Assembly: GCA_021613335.1 (NCBI GenBank)
Contig: JAJTWR010000465.1
Span: 311,501-375,500 of the forward strand
Direction of reading: 5' to 3'
Length of the DNA: 64,000 nucleotides
Origin: Whitmania pigra
Taxonomy: Eukaryota; Annelida; Clitellata; Hirudinida; Haemopidae
Shown here: positions 38,149-51,600 of the stretch, one piece after another
Position numbering within the stretch: position 1 is the first letter of the stretch
Layout: each line of letters opens with the position of its first letter
Translations under genes and position numbers: made by a program
The notes under the pieces: model-generated
What the model was told of the DNA's origin: nothing
Seen by the model: the letters and a program-made list of their open reading frames with translations, nothing else
The model's database searches: none

Positions 38149-39236
38149 GGTGACCCGTCATAACAGCCCGGCGACAGAATAGCCCCGACAAAACAGCCCC
38201 GTCAAAATAGCACGGCGTCAAAATAGCTCAAGACAAAATAGCCCCGACAAAACCGCCCCGACAAAACAGCCCCGTCGAAACAGCCCGGCGTCAAAATAGC
38301 CCAGGACAGAAAAATCCCGTCAAAATGGCCCAGTCAAAATAGCCCCGACAAAATAGCCCGGCGACAACATAGCCCAGGACAAAACAACCCGGCGACAAAA
38401 TAGCTCGGCGACATAATAGCCCCGTCAAAATAGCCCCATGATAACTCCATGTCAAAGTATTTTTTAAAAATGTTGTGAAACTGAATCAAAATTTAATTCG
38501 AAATTAATGGCTTGAATGCTTTGATCGTTTTGAGTATTGTTTGTTGTTATTATTGTTCTCCAGAAGTTTAATTTGCATAGTCTTGCTTATTCAAATTTGT
38601 ATCTGGCTTACAAATTTGTGTTGACATTATCCTGATCACAAGTTGCTTGTGAGGGGTCGTTTTCAAAATTGAAATACGTTTTGAACAGATTAAGAAATTT
38701 TCTGAACCAGTCAATTCTACGATCATTCATGCTGATGTCTTGTGAGAAAGACTCTTTTCCAAGAATCAATAACAATGAAATCATTGATGTTTTAGCATCG
38801 ACTAGTGAAACGATGAAAAAGCTGTTATAATAGTTAATAGTGGATAGAAATTTTAGACTCTAGTGTTTCTTATGTTTAAGTTGATCAAAGTAAGAGTTAA
38901 ATAAAAGTTCCCGGGCCGGTTTTTTAAGCCAGTCCGACCCTGGTGACAGGGCTGTTTTGACGGGGCTATTTTGTCGCCGGGCTATTTTGTCGCCGGGTTG
39001 TTTTGTCCTGGGCTATTTTGTCGCCGGGCTATTTTGTCGGGGCTATTTTGACTGGGCTATTTTGACGGGATTTTCCCGTCCTGGGCTATTTTGACGCTGG
39101 GCTGTTTCGACGGGGCTGTTTTGTCGGGGCGGTTTTGTCGGGGCTGTTTTGTCTTGAGCTATTTTGACGCCGGGCTGTTTTGATGGGGCTGTTTTGTCGG
39201 GGCTATTCTGTCGCCGGGCTGTTATGACGGGGTGCC
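38149..39236. mobile_element. Foldback/Mutator-like element, long inverted arms, 9-bp TSD
   Basis: A 1,088-bp element flanked by perfect 9-bp duplications ACAATTTCC (38140-38148 and 39237-39245). Each arm (about 38149-38450 and 38940-39236) is about 300 bp of 14-16-bp subrepeats of the type CCCGGCGACAAAATAG or CCCCGTCAAAATAG, and the arms are near-exact inverted copies. The AT-rich centre (about 490 bp) has no ORF. Long inverted arms plus a 9-bp target duplication suggest the Mutator superfamily/foldback type; this assignment is inference. Confidence 0.85.
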
Positions 39237-39639
39237 ACAATTTCCAATACTTCAGAACAAAGGTCAATCTCTGGAGTTGTATAGAAATTTTGGCAACTAA
39301 TAATTATTTAATTTTTACAATCACCATATTTTATTATTATGACTGTCTTATTAAAGTCAATGTAAATCCCTACTCAAGTATTTAAGTACTTCAAATTGAA
39401 AAAGCACTACTTCACTTTGTTTGATCTTGTCTCATGAATTCAAAATGGTTTCCCGGTTTCAAGTTTTTGTATGCAAGCTGGGGCAAAAACTGAATGCTTA
39501 GAAATTGCAAATAACAGTCATTAATTTACTGAAAATTTTATTTGTAATTTACTAAATGAGTCACTGATTTGAGTTCATGAGGTCACGAGAAGCTAAAGGT
39601 CGCTTAAAAGAACGTGAAATGCTTTTCACTATCGACATT

Positions 39640-42600
39640 ATGAATCGAATTTTCTTGCTTTTTGTCGGCTGTCTCGCTTGCTTCAAAGCAGAGTTAGCAC
39701 AACATTTTTGATTATTAGATGCAGTATTAAGTTGAAAGATTTGCTTATTGATTTCATTACTGTTCATTTTTAATGTACATTTTAATTACAAGTCTTTTTG
39801 GCACATTTAAGGAATTATACGCTGACAGCACCAAAGATCTTTAGACCAGGGTCCAGTTATAGATTTACTGTAACCGTTTATGAGAAAAAGAATGTTGAAT
39901 ATCATCTAGAAGCTAAGATTGAAGACTCAAATGCAAAAGTCCTCGTTCAGAATGGTTTTCATGTCAATCATCAAGGTTTCAACTGATATTCCGAATTTCA
40001 TTCTTCTATTTTTTCGTAATTAGGTGTTAATTGAATTTAAACTTATTAATAAATTGTATTTAACTTGAAGATCCAAGTCATGAATTCGAGTTAATTGTGA
40101 GTTTTGATTGCAATTATTATATAGTGAATTTTAGCTGACAATTTAATATTATTATTAATAATAAAATTATTAGAAAGTGAATTTTAGCTGGCAATTTAGT
40201 ACATACGTTAAACTTAGTGCTCAATACGATAAAGTGAATTTTAATATTTACTCAAAACGCTAGTAAAATTTTAACCCGATCTAATTGAAGATACCAAGCA
40301 TCATCCCCGACCAAGTATATTATAATTTTATGGTCAAGGCTTTTGGTGATGTTAACTTCAGTGGCTTCCACCGAGTTGATGCAGTCAGGAAGACACATTC
40401 TCTTTTCATCCAAACAGACAAATATCTTTATAAACCGGGACAAAAGGGTTCGCACACATTGATCAGTATAATTCTGAGTACTTAAAAGCATGTTAATTAT
40501 AACTACGTCATGATCATTTATAACATATTTAGTTTTTCCCGTTAAATCACATTTAACCTGTATGACTATTAAGTTCATTATGAAATAAATGCCAACATGC
40601 TCATAAATCATATCAATCCTAAAAATGAAGGCTTGAAAACTTATGTTTGATTACTATTAACTACTAGCTGTTTGCCAGGTTTTGCCCGGTAATAGATTTG
40701 TAAATGAATAAACTTCATATAAAAATAAAAATTTTGTATTAGTATGAATTGACACAATACTTGGTTACAAACAACTTTCTTAGTTTCATCCCCTGGAGCA
40801 AGAACAAATAAATTGTTGGGCTCTTGAGCATGCGACATAAAGTTTTCCGTGGGAAAAACACGGCGATCTCAAGTCCATTACACATTATTTAATAGATTTC
40901 CCCTGTGACTTGTTTATAGTTATCGAGGACACAAGTCTCACTGGAAATTGCAGTTAAACGGAAGATTTACAATATAAACTAAAAGCTTACGTGTGAACAT
41001 TAATCTACATACGCCTAAGCTCACACACACAAGATCCTTGTTTTTTATATATAGATTATTTATAACATTATTTATTTATTTTCTTTAATTAAACCATCAT
41101 TTAGATTTTTCTAAAATTTGTGTAATCTTTTTAGCACGACCTAATTAGTCAAGTTTGAATAAATGTCGGCACCGTTTCACTCAGAAGACATTTTTAACCA
41201 AATGCATATAAAAAATATATTTCATATTAATTAAAATTTAACTAGGCTGCAAATAAGAGTTATTTGAAAATAATGTTTTGAATAAACTCATAAAATCAAA
41301 TACAGTCACTTGTTAGCTGTTTGTATGTTTATTATGTAACTCATGATGAACAACTTTTGCAGTTTTATTCCGAGTATTGGGGATCAATGAGCAAATGAAG
41401 CCTTACACTGGACCACTAAACATCACCATTTATGTGGGAAATAGTCACAGTTTACTTAAACATTATTTTTAATTTAGACAAGAAATTGTTATGATTTTAT
41501 CAACCATGCTTTTAAGTGAGATCTATGTAAATAAGTTTAGCAAATTTACATTTATATATTCATAGTAAAATGCTAAATAGTTATAATTAATGATCTCAAA
41601 TTATTGAACTCTAATATTAATTCATTGTTGAATCACGTTCCATTATAACATTATATAATATGTATTATAATATTATTCGTGTGACGTACCACATAAATTA
41701 TAATAATTTCTTCATTTCACACCACGATATCTTGTCTAGGATAAGTCGGATAATCGAATTTATCGACAAGAAAGACAGAAAAATGTTTCAGGTACTGAAA
41801 ACATAAATGAAATTCGTTAAAATGTTAAATTGACTTTGTTTGTACAAAGGAGTAATCAATGGACATCTTCAACTTTCTGACGTAACTCCTCTTGGTCAAT
41901 GGAAAATAGAAGCTGAAACTGAGGCACGATTGTTTCAATTGCATTAATAAAATTATAAATATAGCATGTAAAACAAATGATAAAAATATTTCTCAGACAT
42001 TGACGAAAGTGGCCTTTTTTGAAGTAGCTGAATATGGTAATTTTATTTGCTTTATTTATTGAGTATTAGTGCTCGACCGATATGGCTTTTTACCGATATC
42101 CCAATAGCAATATTTTATGAATGATGTATCGGCCGATACCGATACCGTTATTTTATTATTTACTTTATAAGATAGCTTATCTTATAAAAATTAACAAATA
42201 CTTAACAAATAACTCAAAGTACCCAAGAAATAATAATTTACTAATTTTACTGCAGAACTTAACTAAGACTTAAACTAAAACATAATTCTGTCAACATAGT
42301 AAATTACATTTTGGACATCTTCGACTATATGCTGCACCTTGAGAGTGCACTAAGTTGCGGTGTTTGTGAGACACAGCCGAACGATTGAATGTGCCCTAAT
42401 CATTTTTGGTGCATTTTCATTACGTGAATCCGACCTGTTAATGGCGTACAAGTTGGCTCAGAGATAGAGTGCCTGCGACATTCGGTAAAAGTAACAGTCG
42501 TTACGTGTCGTTTTCGCAATCCAGCTTGCACCACCACAAAGTGCCCCTTGGATGTTGCGCTATACAAATGGTTGAGCGATCCTGACGCTTAAGCTTTATA

Positions 42601-45600
42601 AAAAAAACATAGTAAATCCCAGTTTTGCACCATCTTTTCTAACATACGTGCAATATGAACGGCGGTATGCTGACCTATCATGTGACTGGCATGTAGCGTT
42701 GCACAAAATATCTGTTGAAATCTCCATCCAGTGGGCAGTCAGACTGAATAATGAGTCTGTGCATTGGATAGCCCAATTCTGTTGTGAAACTTACAAAGTC
42801 AAACCCTTTCTCAGTGTTGTGCAGTATCGAATTACATGTAATTCGCAGTGTTGTAAAAATTACCTCATTTCGGTAATTAGTTACAAGTAAAAGTAATAGC
42901 TCAAAAAGCTACTTAAGTATAAGTAAGAGTATTGTCTCAAAAAGTTACTCAAGTAAAAGTAAAAAGTTACAGCATCCAAAAGTTACTTTTAAGTAAAAAT
43001 TACAAGTAACTTTGATGCCGCCATTATTGTGATCATACATCATTCCGTATTATTTAAAATGAATTGTTTCTATTAACGTTAAAACAATTATTGGTATTAA
43101 CGGCTAGTATTAATAGTCATTAAGTAATAACATTTGAACTTATGCATTCTTTTGGTGTTATTATTTATTACAATCACAAACATTTGTTAATTTTTAACAT
43201 AACTAAGTCCTCGAATAGTTTGTCACTCGTTATGGTCCTTCGGCTGTTCATACCAGCATAGCTGAATAAACGTTCAACAGCTGCACCAGCTGGCAGAGGA
43301 GTGTTCAACTGGATAAATAATGTTCATGTCATCTGATCGGTCTTGAAGATACTGCATCAGAATATCAGTTGACCTTGTGCAATTGAAGAAACTGTCTTCA
43401 ACGGCACCCCATCATAATAGCCCGGCGACAAAACAGCACTATCAAAACATAAATCTCATTTCATTTAATCAAATTTGAAATAAGTTATAGGTTAATGTAT
43501 CAACTCATATAAATATTTTTTTTATAAAGATACATTGACGGGGCTATTTTGACGGGTCACCGTCTTCAACATTGTCAGCATCAGATGAATGAGATGCTTT
43601 CAGCTCGTCCACCATTGCTTCATTAGAAGATGCTATTTTGGCTAACAGTTTCTCATGAAGCTTGACAACCGTTGGCAACATATATTAACCCATATTCCTT
43701 AACTTCTGTTGGATGCATGCGTTCCACGTGCTTCTTCAAGTTAGATGAAGAACCTTCATATGCTGAACTTATAGTTTTTTTTTCTGTTGGCAGAGTAGGC
43801 ATGCATACTTATATGATTTTGTTTTGATTGAAATCTGAAGATTTAAATACGGCCACGGACTACCTTCACCCTTGTTCCTCTTATCTTCGCTAGCGACACT
43901 CAAGCTGGCTTCAAATGAATCCATATTACGATATATTAAATCTTATCTTATATTATTATATGTATGCATACTTTTAGTCATACCGAAGCTTTTTATAATA
44001 TGTAATATTATATACTTACCATGCACCCCGCTATGCGTGCTATAATCATATGCGTGTTATGCTAGATTAAATTTACATGAATTTGACTTCCGACCAACAA
44101 AAAATAAAAACATTTAAATGATAACACAGACTGTTGATTGTTTTTGTAAAAACTTTAGACTATATTTTTAATTTTAAATAGTTTATAATTGATTGGGCGC
44201 TAGTGCATTAACTCCTTTCGATATATGCTTACAGAAGCATGTGACAAAACATTCACGCTAATCATTGCATTGTCCAGCTCTCGAATTTATGACGTCAACT
44301 TGAATTTAACATAAATTAATTGATGGTAACTATAGGAAACTTGTAGGGTGTTGTACTATTTTATGAATTTTGATCGTAATTGTTCAACTCTTTATTACTC
44401 ATAATTATAATTGGAGCTAATGTTTTCAGTTTGTGTGACAATGTTTTTTTCAGCACTGGTGGTTCAGACAGCTTTGGTTGGTGCTGTTTAATATTTTAAT
44501 AGTCAAACATCACGCATGGACTTATTGTAGCAAATGTCTTCAATCTCTTAATGGTCTTGCTATAAAAACTCTTTGAACACTTTTCAAAAGCATGGAACAA
44601 AATAGACGCAATCTTGGTAATAGTGTCAGTTATCAGTCTTTTGCAGTCTTTATTGGAAAACAAAATGGAAGTCTTAGCCCATTCTCTTGGAACTCATTAT
44701 GAAGATTCAAATTGGTAATTGTAATGAATTACCACCACTGCTTTGGCTTTTTCTGGTGATGAGTCACTTGATTTTCTACATTGCTACAGGAAAATCATGA
44801 AACCCATTGGATGGTATAAATTATAGGCAGCTTTTGGCCACACTTTTATGTTATAGTTGATGCACTGTTTGAACCTCAACAATGCCATACCTTCACAGTG
44901 AAGCTGTGTCCCAGAGCATGGTACAAATGCATAACTTCAGTATTTGCTTCAAGAATTGATCTCAATTTATTTAAAAAAAACCTTGTTTCTTTCAATGCAA
45001 TTATAAAGGTTATTGTACATGAGCTGCATTTCATGCTCAGATCATTGATCCATTTATGGTTCTTGAAAGGGAGACTTTAACCTTGAAATCTCATGAATCT
45101 TCAAGATTGACTGATGCTCAAGCTAAAAGTGTCTGTAATTTAGAGACGCAATTTATTAAAATGGCTTGTAAAGTGCTAGTTCAATAGCACTTCAAAGAAG
45201 GACATTGTATTAGGAGTTATGTTTCAAACAGTAAAGTATTTGTTAAAGGAGTGTGCTTGATGGTGAAACCTAGAAAGTGTGTGAACCGTGGCCTAAATAA
45301 GAAAAAAAATTGAACTATCTGATAACATCGATGTTGCCATCAATGCCTCGGGGAAGCATTATTGTTCAATCAACATAGAAAGTAAAAAGTACCTTCGTAT
45401 CCTATTCAAAGAGCTCAGGCATAAAAAGATCGATGAATATACATGCTCTGGATAAACCAGAAAGGCAATGAATTCCATGATGCGTAAATGGATTGCACAT
45501 GCAAGAGTCAAAAAAGTCGTTGGAATTAATTAGAATTGGTTTTAAAAAAATGGCATTACGTCAAGAGCAAATTGATTTAATGACATTCGAATACGATTAA

Positions 45601-48600
45601 AAAAACTTTCAAACCTTTCAAAGGTATCCTTAACCGCTAGTCCAAGCAGGCACGGTTAATATGATGTCAATCTGGGTAAATCTTAGACATTAATACACTT
45701 GAGCAATTTATAATTTTCGCTAAGTAAAAGAAAAAAATTTGAATTTGAATTTGCAATTAAAATGTTTTAACAAATATTTCGGGTAGAGGGGAGAGTTAAA
45801 CCCGTAAATCCCCCTTAAATACGGGCCTGATTATAATACTCTATTTTACTAGTAAATCCAGTTTCCCGAAGGTAATAAATTATAATTCGTATATTTGGTA
45901 TTATTAAATAAATTAAATGGCAAACTTACGATACACATTTTTAAAAAAAGTACATTAATTTTGTTATTTAAAAGTTTTGCCGAAGTTTGAAGTCAAAGTT
46001 TTGTTGCCGAGATATTTTGTCGTCCACAAAGATAATCCTTCAGTTCAGAAACTTCTTACCATAACCACGATGGCAACGTAAAAATATTTCTTTAATTAGG
46101 ATGAACCTATGTTGATTGCTTTTTGATAAATAAATTCCATTGATACAGTTACACTTTTGGCAAACCAGTTAAAGGATATTCACTTGTAACCATATCTTTT
46201 AAATATTCACGGCTAAATAACCACCCGTCGAAATTCATCTACAGGAATGTTAAAGTTTGTTTGCTTTTTATGTGTTTTTTTATTTGACATTTAAAATAAT
46301 ATCATGATAGTGAAACTTAGTCCAGTCTACTTATCTCGACCTCGGTTAACTCGCCAACCCTATTAAGTCGTTTTTGAGATGAAAATATTAGATATATCAT
46401 TCCCAGTGACTAAAAAAGCTTTTGAAGTGGAACAGCCAAATTCCCGCTTTATTCCCATTTTCTTATCAGTTACGACGCCGAACCAAATTCACTCCTACTG
46501 ACCTTATCTGGGAGTTAACAAACTATAATGATTATGCTTATTTTATTGTTCTAAAAATGTCTGTGGGTGTTAAGAAAAAACTGGATAATAATTTATTAGA
46601 GAAAAAGTATGAAATTATACTGCAGCTAAAACAATGAACAAAACTGGCAGACCAGAGGCGTAGCTAAAGGGGATGGGGTACAGGGGCAGTGTTGTAAAAA
46701 TTACCTCATTTCGGTAACTAGTTACAAGTAAAAGTAATAGCTCAAAAAGCTACTTAAGTATAAGTAAGAGTATTGTCTCAAAAATTTACTCAAGTAAAAG
46801 TTAAAAGTTACAGCGTCTAAAAGCTACTTTTAAGTAAAAATTACAAGTAACTTTGATGCCGCCATTATTGTGATCATACATCATTCCGTATTATTTAAAA
46901 GGAATTGTTTCTCTTATCGTTAAAACAATTACTGGTATTAACTGCTAGTACTAACAGTCATTAAGTAATAACATTTGAACTAATGCATTCTTTTGGTGTT
47001 TTTATTATTTATTACATTACAATCACAAATTTTTGTTAATTTTTAACATAACTAAGTCCTCGAATAGTTTGTCACTCATTATGGTCCTTCAGCTGTTCTT
47101 TGTCATACAAGCAGAGCTGAATAAACGTTCAACAGCTGCACTAGCTGGCAGAGGAGTGTTCAACTGGATAAATAAATTCTTCAGGGTAGCGCTTCCAGTA
47201 ATAATGTTCATGTCATCTGATCGGTCTCGAAGATACTGCATCAGAATATCAGTTGACTTTGTGCAATTGAAGAAACTGTCTTCAATACTGTCAGCATCAG
47301 ATGAACGAGAGCTCAAAGCTCGTCCATCTTTGCTGCATTAGAAGATGCTATTTTGGCTACCAGTTTCTCATCAAGCTTGACAATCGTTGGCAACAGATAT
47401 CCCATATTCCTTAACTTCTGTTGGATGCATGCGTTCCACGTGCTTCTTCAAGTTAGATGAAGAACCTTCATATGCTGAACATGTAGTTTTTGTTTCTGTG
47501 GGCAGAGTAGGCATGCATACTTATATGATTTTCCTTTGATTGAAATCTGAACATTTTGTTCAAATACGGCCACGGACTATCTTCACCCTTGTTCCTCTTA
47601 TCTTCGCTAACGACACTAAAAATGGTTTCAAATGAATCCATACTACGATTTATTAAATCTTATATTATTATATGTATATAATATTATATATTAAAAAAGC
47701 TTCGGTATGACTAATCAACAATTTCCGATTTAAAACAAAAACGACCGGCGATAACCACAATAACAAATGAGCGATGATCGGGAAGGGGAAGGTTCTCGAA
47801 CGAACCAAAGAATAACAATCTAGAATTTAAATTTTTAAATAAATTAAACTAATTTAAAATGTTATTTATGTTACTTTGTAACGTCTTGCGCCAAAAAGGT
47901 AACGAATTAAAAGTATGACCAAAAATAGTAATTTGTTACAAGTAAGAGTACACAATTTTTTTTGTAATTGTTACAAGTAAAAATTACCAAAAAATGTAAT
48001 TAATTACAGTAACGAATTACATGTAATTCGATACTGCACAACACTGTACAGGGGTACATACGTCCCTGGACGCCGATGTACAGGATCGCCAAAATTGGGC
48101 ATATATCCGGCCTACAGCAACGAATTTATGGCAGAAATCATAAAGCATTGTTTGTCAAAATGAGACAACCACAAGTTAAACTTAGCAGGAGTGCACTTAG
48201 CTAAGCAGGATCCACTTGATCACATTTTTTTTGAACATTTAAAGTATCTATCCGTTTCTCCCGCAGTCAACAATTCGTTGGAGAGAGCTGCAAAAAGTTG
48301 TGCCCATCACAGTAAAGCGGGAGTCTCTTAAAGCTACCCACGAAGGATTGGATGAACTAATAAGGCTGCCAGAAAATTGTCGGAGCTTCAAGCATTGGAA
48401 AAGAAACAAATCGTTGTAAATTATGTTAAAATTTTTTGACTGCTTAATCAGTGATTTTTAATTTATTTTAATTTGAATAGTCTTCTTACACAAAGGAATC
48501 GACGTAACCTATGAGACAAAAGACAAAAAGGGAATTTTTCGGATTCGGAAAAGGAGGTTCTATTAACCGAGATCGAGTTCCATCCACATTTGAAACACAA

Positions 48601-51600
48601 AAAAAAAATTAGCGATAGATAATACACTAACTTGTGGTTTCAGGTCATTTTTTTATAAATAAATTTGAAAGCAAATGCTTTATTACAAAAATGTTAATTT
48701 TTTGTAAATTATCTAATGATCATCTAGTAACTAGTTATTTATAAAATAATCTCTACTTAATTTCATGTCAATTAAATGAGTTTTAGTTTCAATTAGCTTT
48801 TAGATGGAAAAGCGGATATATCACTAACTTTGGAGGAGCTCATTCAACTGTCAAATGGAGGTGTTTTTCCAAATGACTACAGCCTATTTGTTCAGTCGAA
48901 TGTAACAGAAGAAGTGACAGGAATAATCTTGCAAGGAAATGATACTGTTCCAATTGTCGCAAATAAATACAAATTAACATTCTTAACCATCTCAGCTGAC
49001 AACTTCAAGCCTGGTCTTAACTACAAAGCCTTTGTAAGTCTTCAAGTATTACAAGCATTGCATTGTAAATTCAGGTTTTGAGTGATTTATGTAAATCGTA
49101 TGTCAATTCTGCTATTATTTATAATTACACTTATTAATAGTTGCAAACCGACAAATGGCGTGAAGTATTAGTCTACTTGTAAACTGTCAATTCATTAGAT
49201 ATATATCCTACTTTGAACAAAAATCAATTTTGGTTCATTTTCTTGATTTTCTTCAATTTCTTAGGTCCGGTTAAGTCAGGCAGACGATTCGGAACCTCTT
49301 CTTGCAAACATTAAATATCCAAACGGTACTTTCAAGTCCTTGGCTGTGGAACTGACCAATGTAATTAACAAATATAAACCCCTTAACGAATCTTGGAATA
49401 AACCTCAACAGAATTTTGAAACATTTTATGTTTCATTTGATGCCAATGGTTATATATATTATGAAATACCTACTGAAAATTATTGGAGAAGCTTGAACAT
49501 TAAGGTTTGATTGAATTTTTAATATTTAAATCAGTTATGACCGTATCTCAACAAGCTCTCACCTTTAAATAGTGAAATGGAGAAAAACATCTACACAATT
49601 TTTTCAATTTATTGATAATACATAAGTTTTAAACTATTTCTGCAAGGTTATTGTTACTTTTCAATAAGGTTTCGTATTTTGATGAAGAATCTCTTACTTA
49701 TATCGTGGCACATAAACGTTTGGAATCACTTAAAGTAAGAGACAATAAATACATTCAATTGGCTCTTCCAGAAAATGAAGTCATCAAGGTTGCTGCTAAT
49801 GATTGACCAGTATTTTTTAAAAACATTTAAACGAAAATGTCTAATTACAGGCAGAATCCCAGTTGAGGTTGAATGTTCGATCAAGCGAACTAATAACAGT
49901 ATTTAATTATCAAGTACATTTTACAATGATTTTGTTAATCTGCCGCATATTTTAATTTGAAACTTTGATTGTAGGTTCTTGGAAAAAGAAGATTACTTTT
50001 CAGTGATTCTTATTTTTCCCAAAATCCATTTAATGACATTGATTTCACAATTTTAATTTCTGAAAATTTGGCTGTAAATTTGGCTCCTACTGCAACAATA
50101 GTTGTCTCCTGCGTAACTTCTACTGGAGAACTTGTGGCTGACAGTCTTGTTCTTTCAGTCACAGATTATTTTGCTAATAAGGTTTCAGCATTTTTAGCAT
50201 TTTGTGTTGTAATTGTGCTTCATATGTATAGCACCACATACATAGCGTCAGAGGCGCTTTTTGAAACCATTTATATAGCGCTCCTCCCCGAGGGCGCTGG
50301 AGGCAGTGTAGGCTGTGTTTCGAACACGACACATTAAGACTTTTGCCATTACCGCCATATGCAGGCACGTAACCAATTCGGCCAACCTGCAACCTGTTTT
50401 TAGTAGCTCGTGATTGTTGAGTTTGATTTTTACATAGTAAGTTATCTTAAATAATGATGAATTAATTTAAATCATTCAGGTGACTATATCTATTGACCCA
50501 GAAACAACGACACCAAGAAAAGAAGTGCTATTACGAGTGAATGCATCGGCTAATTCATTTCTGTCCTTGTTGGCAGTGGATCAGAGTGTCCTTCAACTCA
50601 GTGCGGGAAATGACATCACTTCTAATGTGGTATGAAGGAATTTTTCAACATTTTTAATAAAGTACAATTAAATATTTTGCCGTTTAAAGTATAAAAAAGA
50701 AATTTAAGAAATAATTTTGTTTAAATTAATTAAAAGTAAATTGCAGATCGAGAAAGATATTTACATGTATGAAGGAGCAGAGAGATATAAAGATAATTTC
50801 TTTGCTTTTGGGAAAATCGGATATAAACCTTGGCGTGGTGGACCAGATACCCACAAAATATTTTATGTACGTCTTCTTTAAAGGCTTATTTAAATGGCAT
50901 AAATGTCAACGCATTACATGCTAAGTTCTTCATCAAGCAAGCTTTTAACGTGAATTGAACGCATTCAAATAAATAAATAAATAAATATATTTATCAATAC
51001 CTGAAAGAAATAGCAAAACTTGTACATAAAAATATAAAAATGTATATTCAACTTTAACTTTTAACCCTTTTTGAGTAATAATTTGAGACTGTTATCAATA
51101 AAATTTGCACTGACGCTCGTTAATCCTCATGTACAAATATTTTTTTATATGCTTGTAATCGCTGCATTTTTTAAACTTGTTTGAATTTGTCGCCATTGAC
51201 AGGCTTAAGATGAAAGTAATTTGAATTTTCAGAATGCTGGTCTATTCGTTCTGAGTAATTATCACATAAATCAGGTGCCTACAAGACGATATAGGAGTTG
51301 GTGTACTGGAAGAATCTGTAAAAGTATATCATATCACGTTTATTATCTGTTGTGCGTATTATAATAACCTACAAATTTGTAGAAGTGAGAAGATCTTCAA
51401 TTAAATTAGCAAATGTTCCAGTTCCTACTGAAGATGCCCCTCCAGATCCATCGTCGGATGAACTAAATTTCCAAAGAAAAAATTTTCCAGAAAGTTGGAT
51501 TTGGAGTGACGTAATAGTGGGGTCTGCACTAATTTGAATTATTTACTTCTAAATTTCAATTATAGAAATATAGATGTTCAATAAAGGCAAAATGTTAGTA

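Noticed and set aside
43991..45974. Possible host exons in the long TEP intron
   Set aside because: Stops interrupt every candidate and none fits the TEP order; flanking exons 41997-42036 and 45975-46077 join in phase without them.
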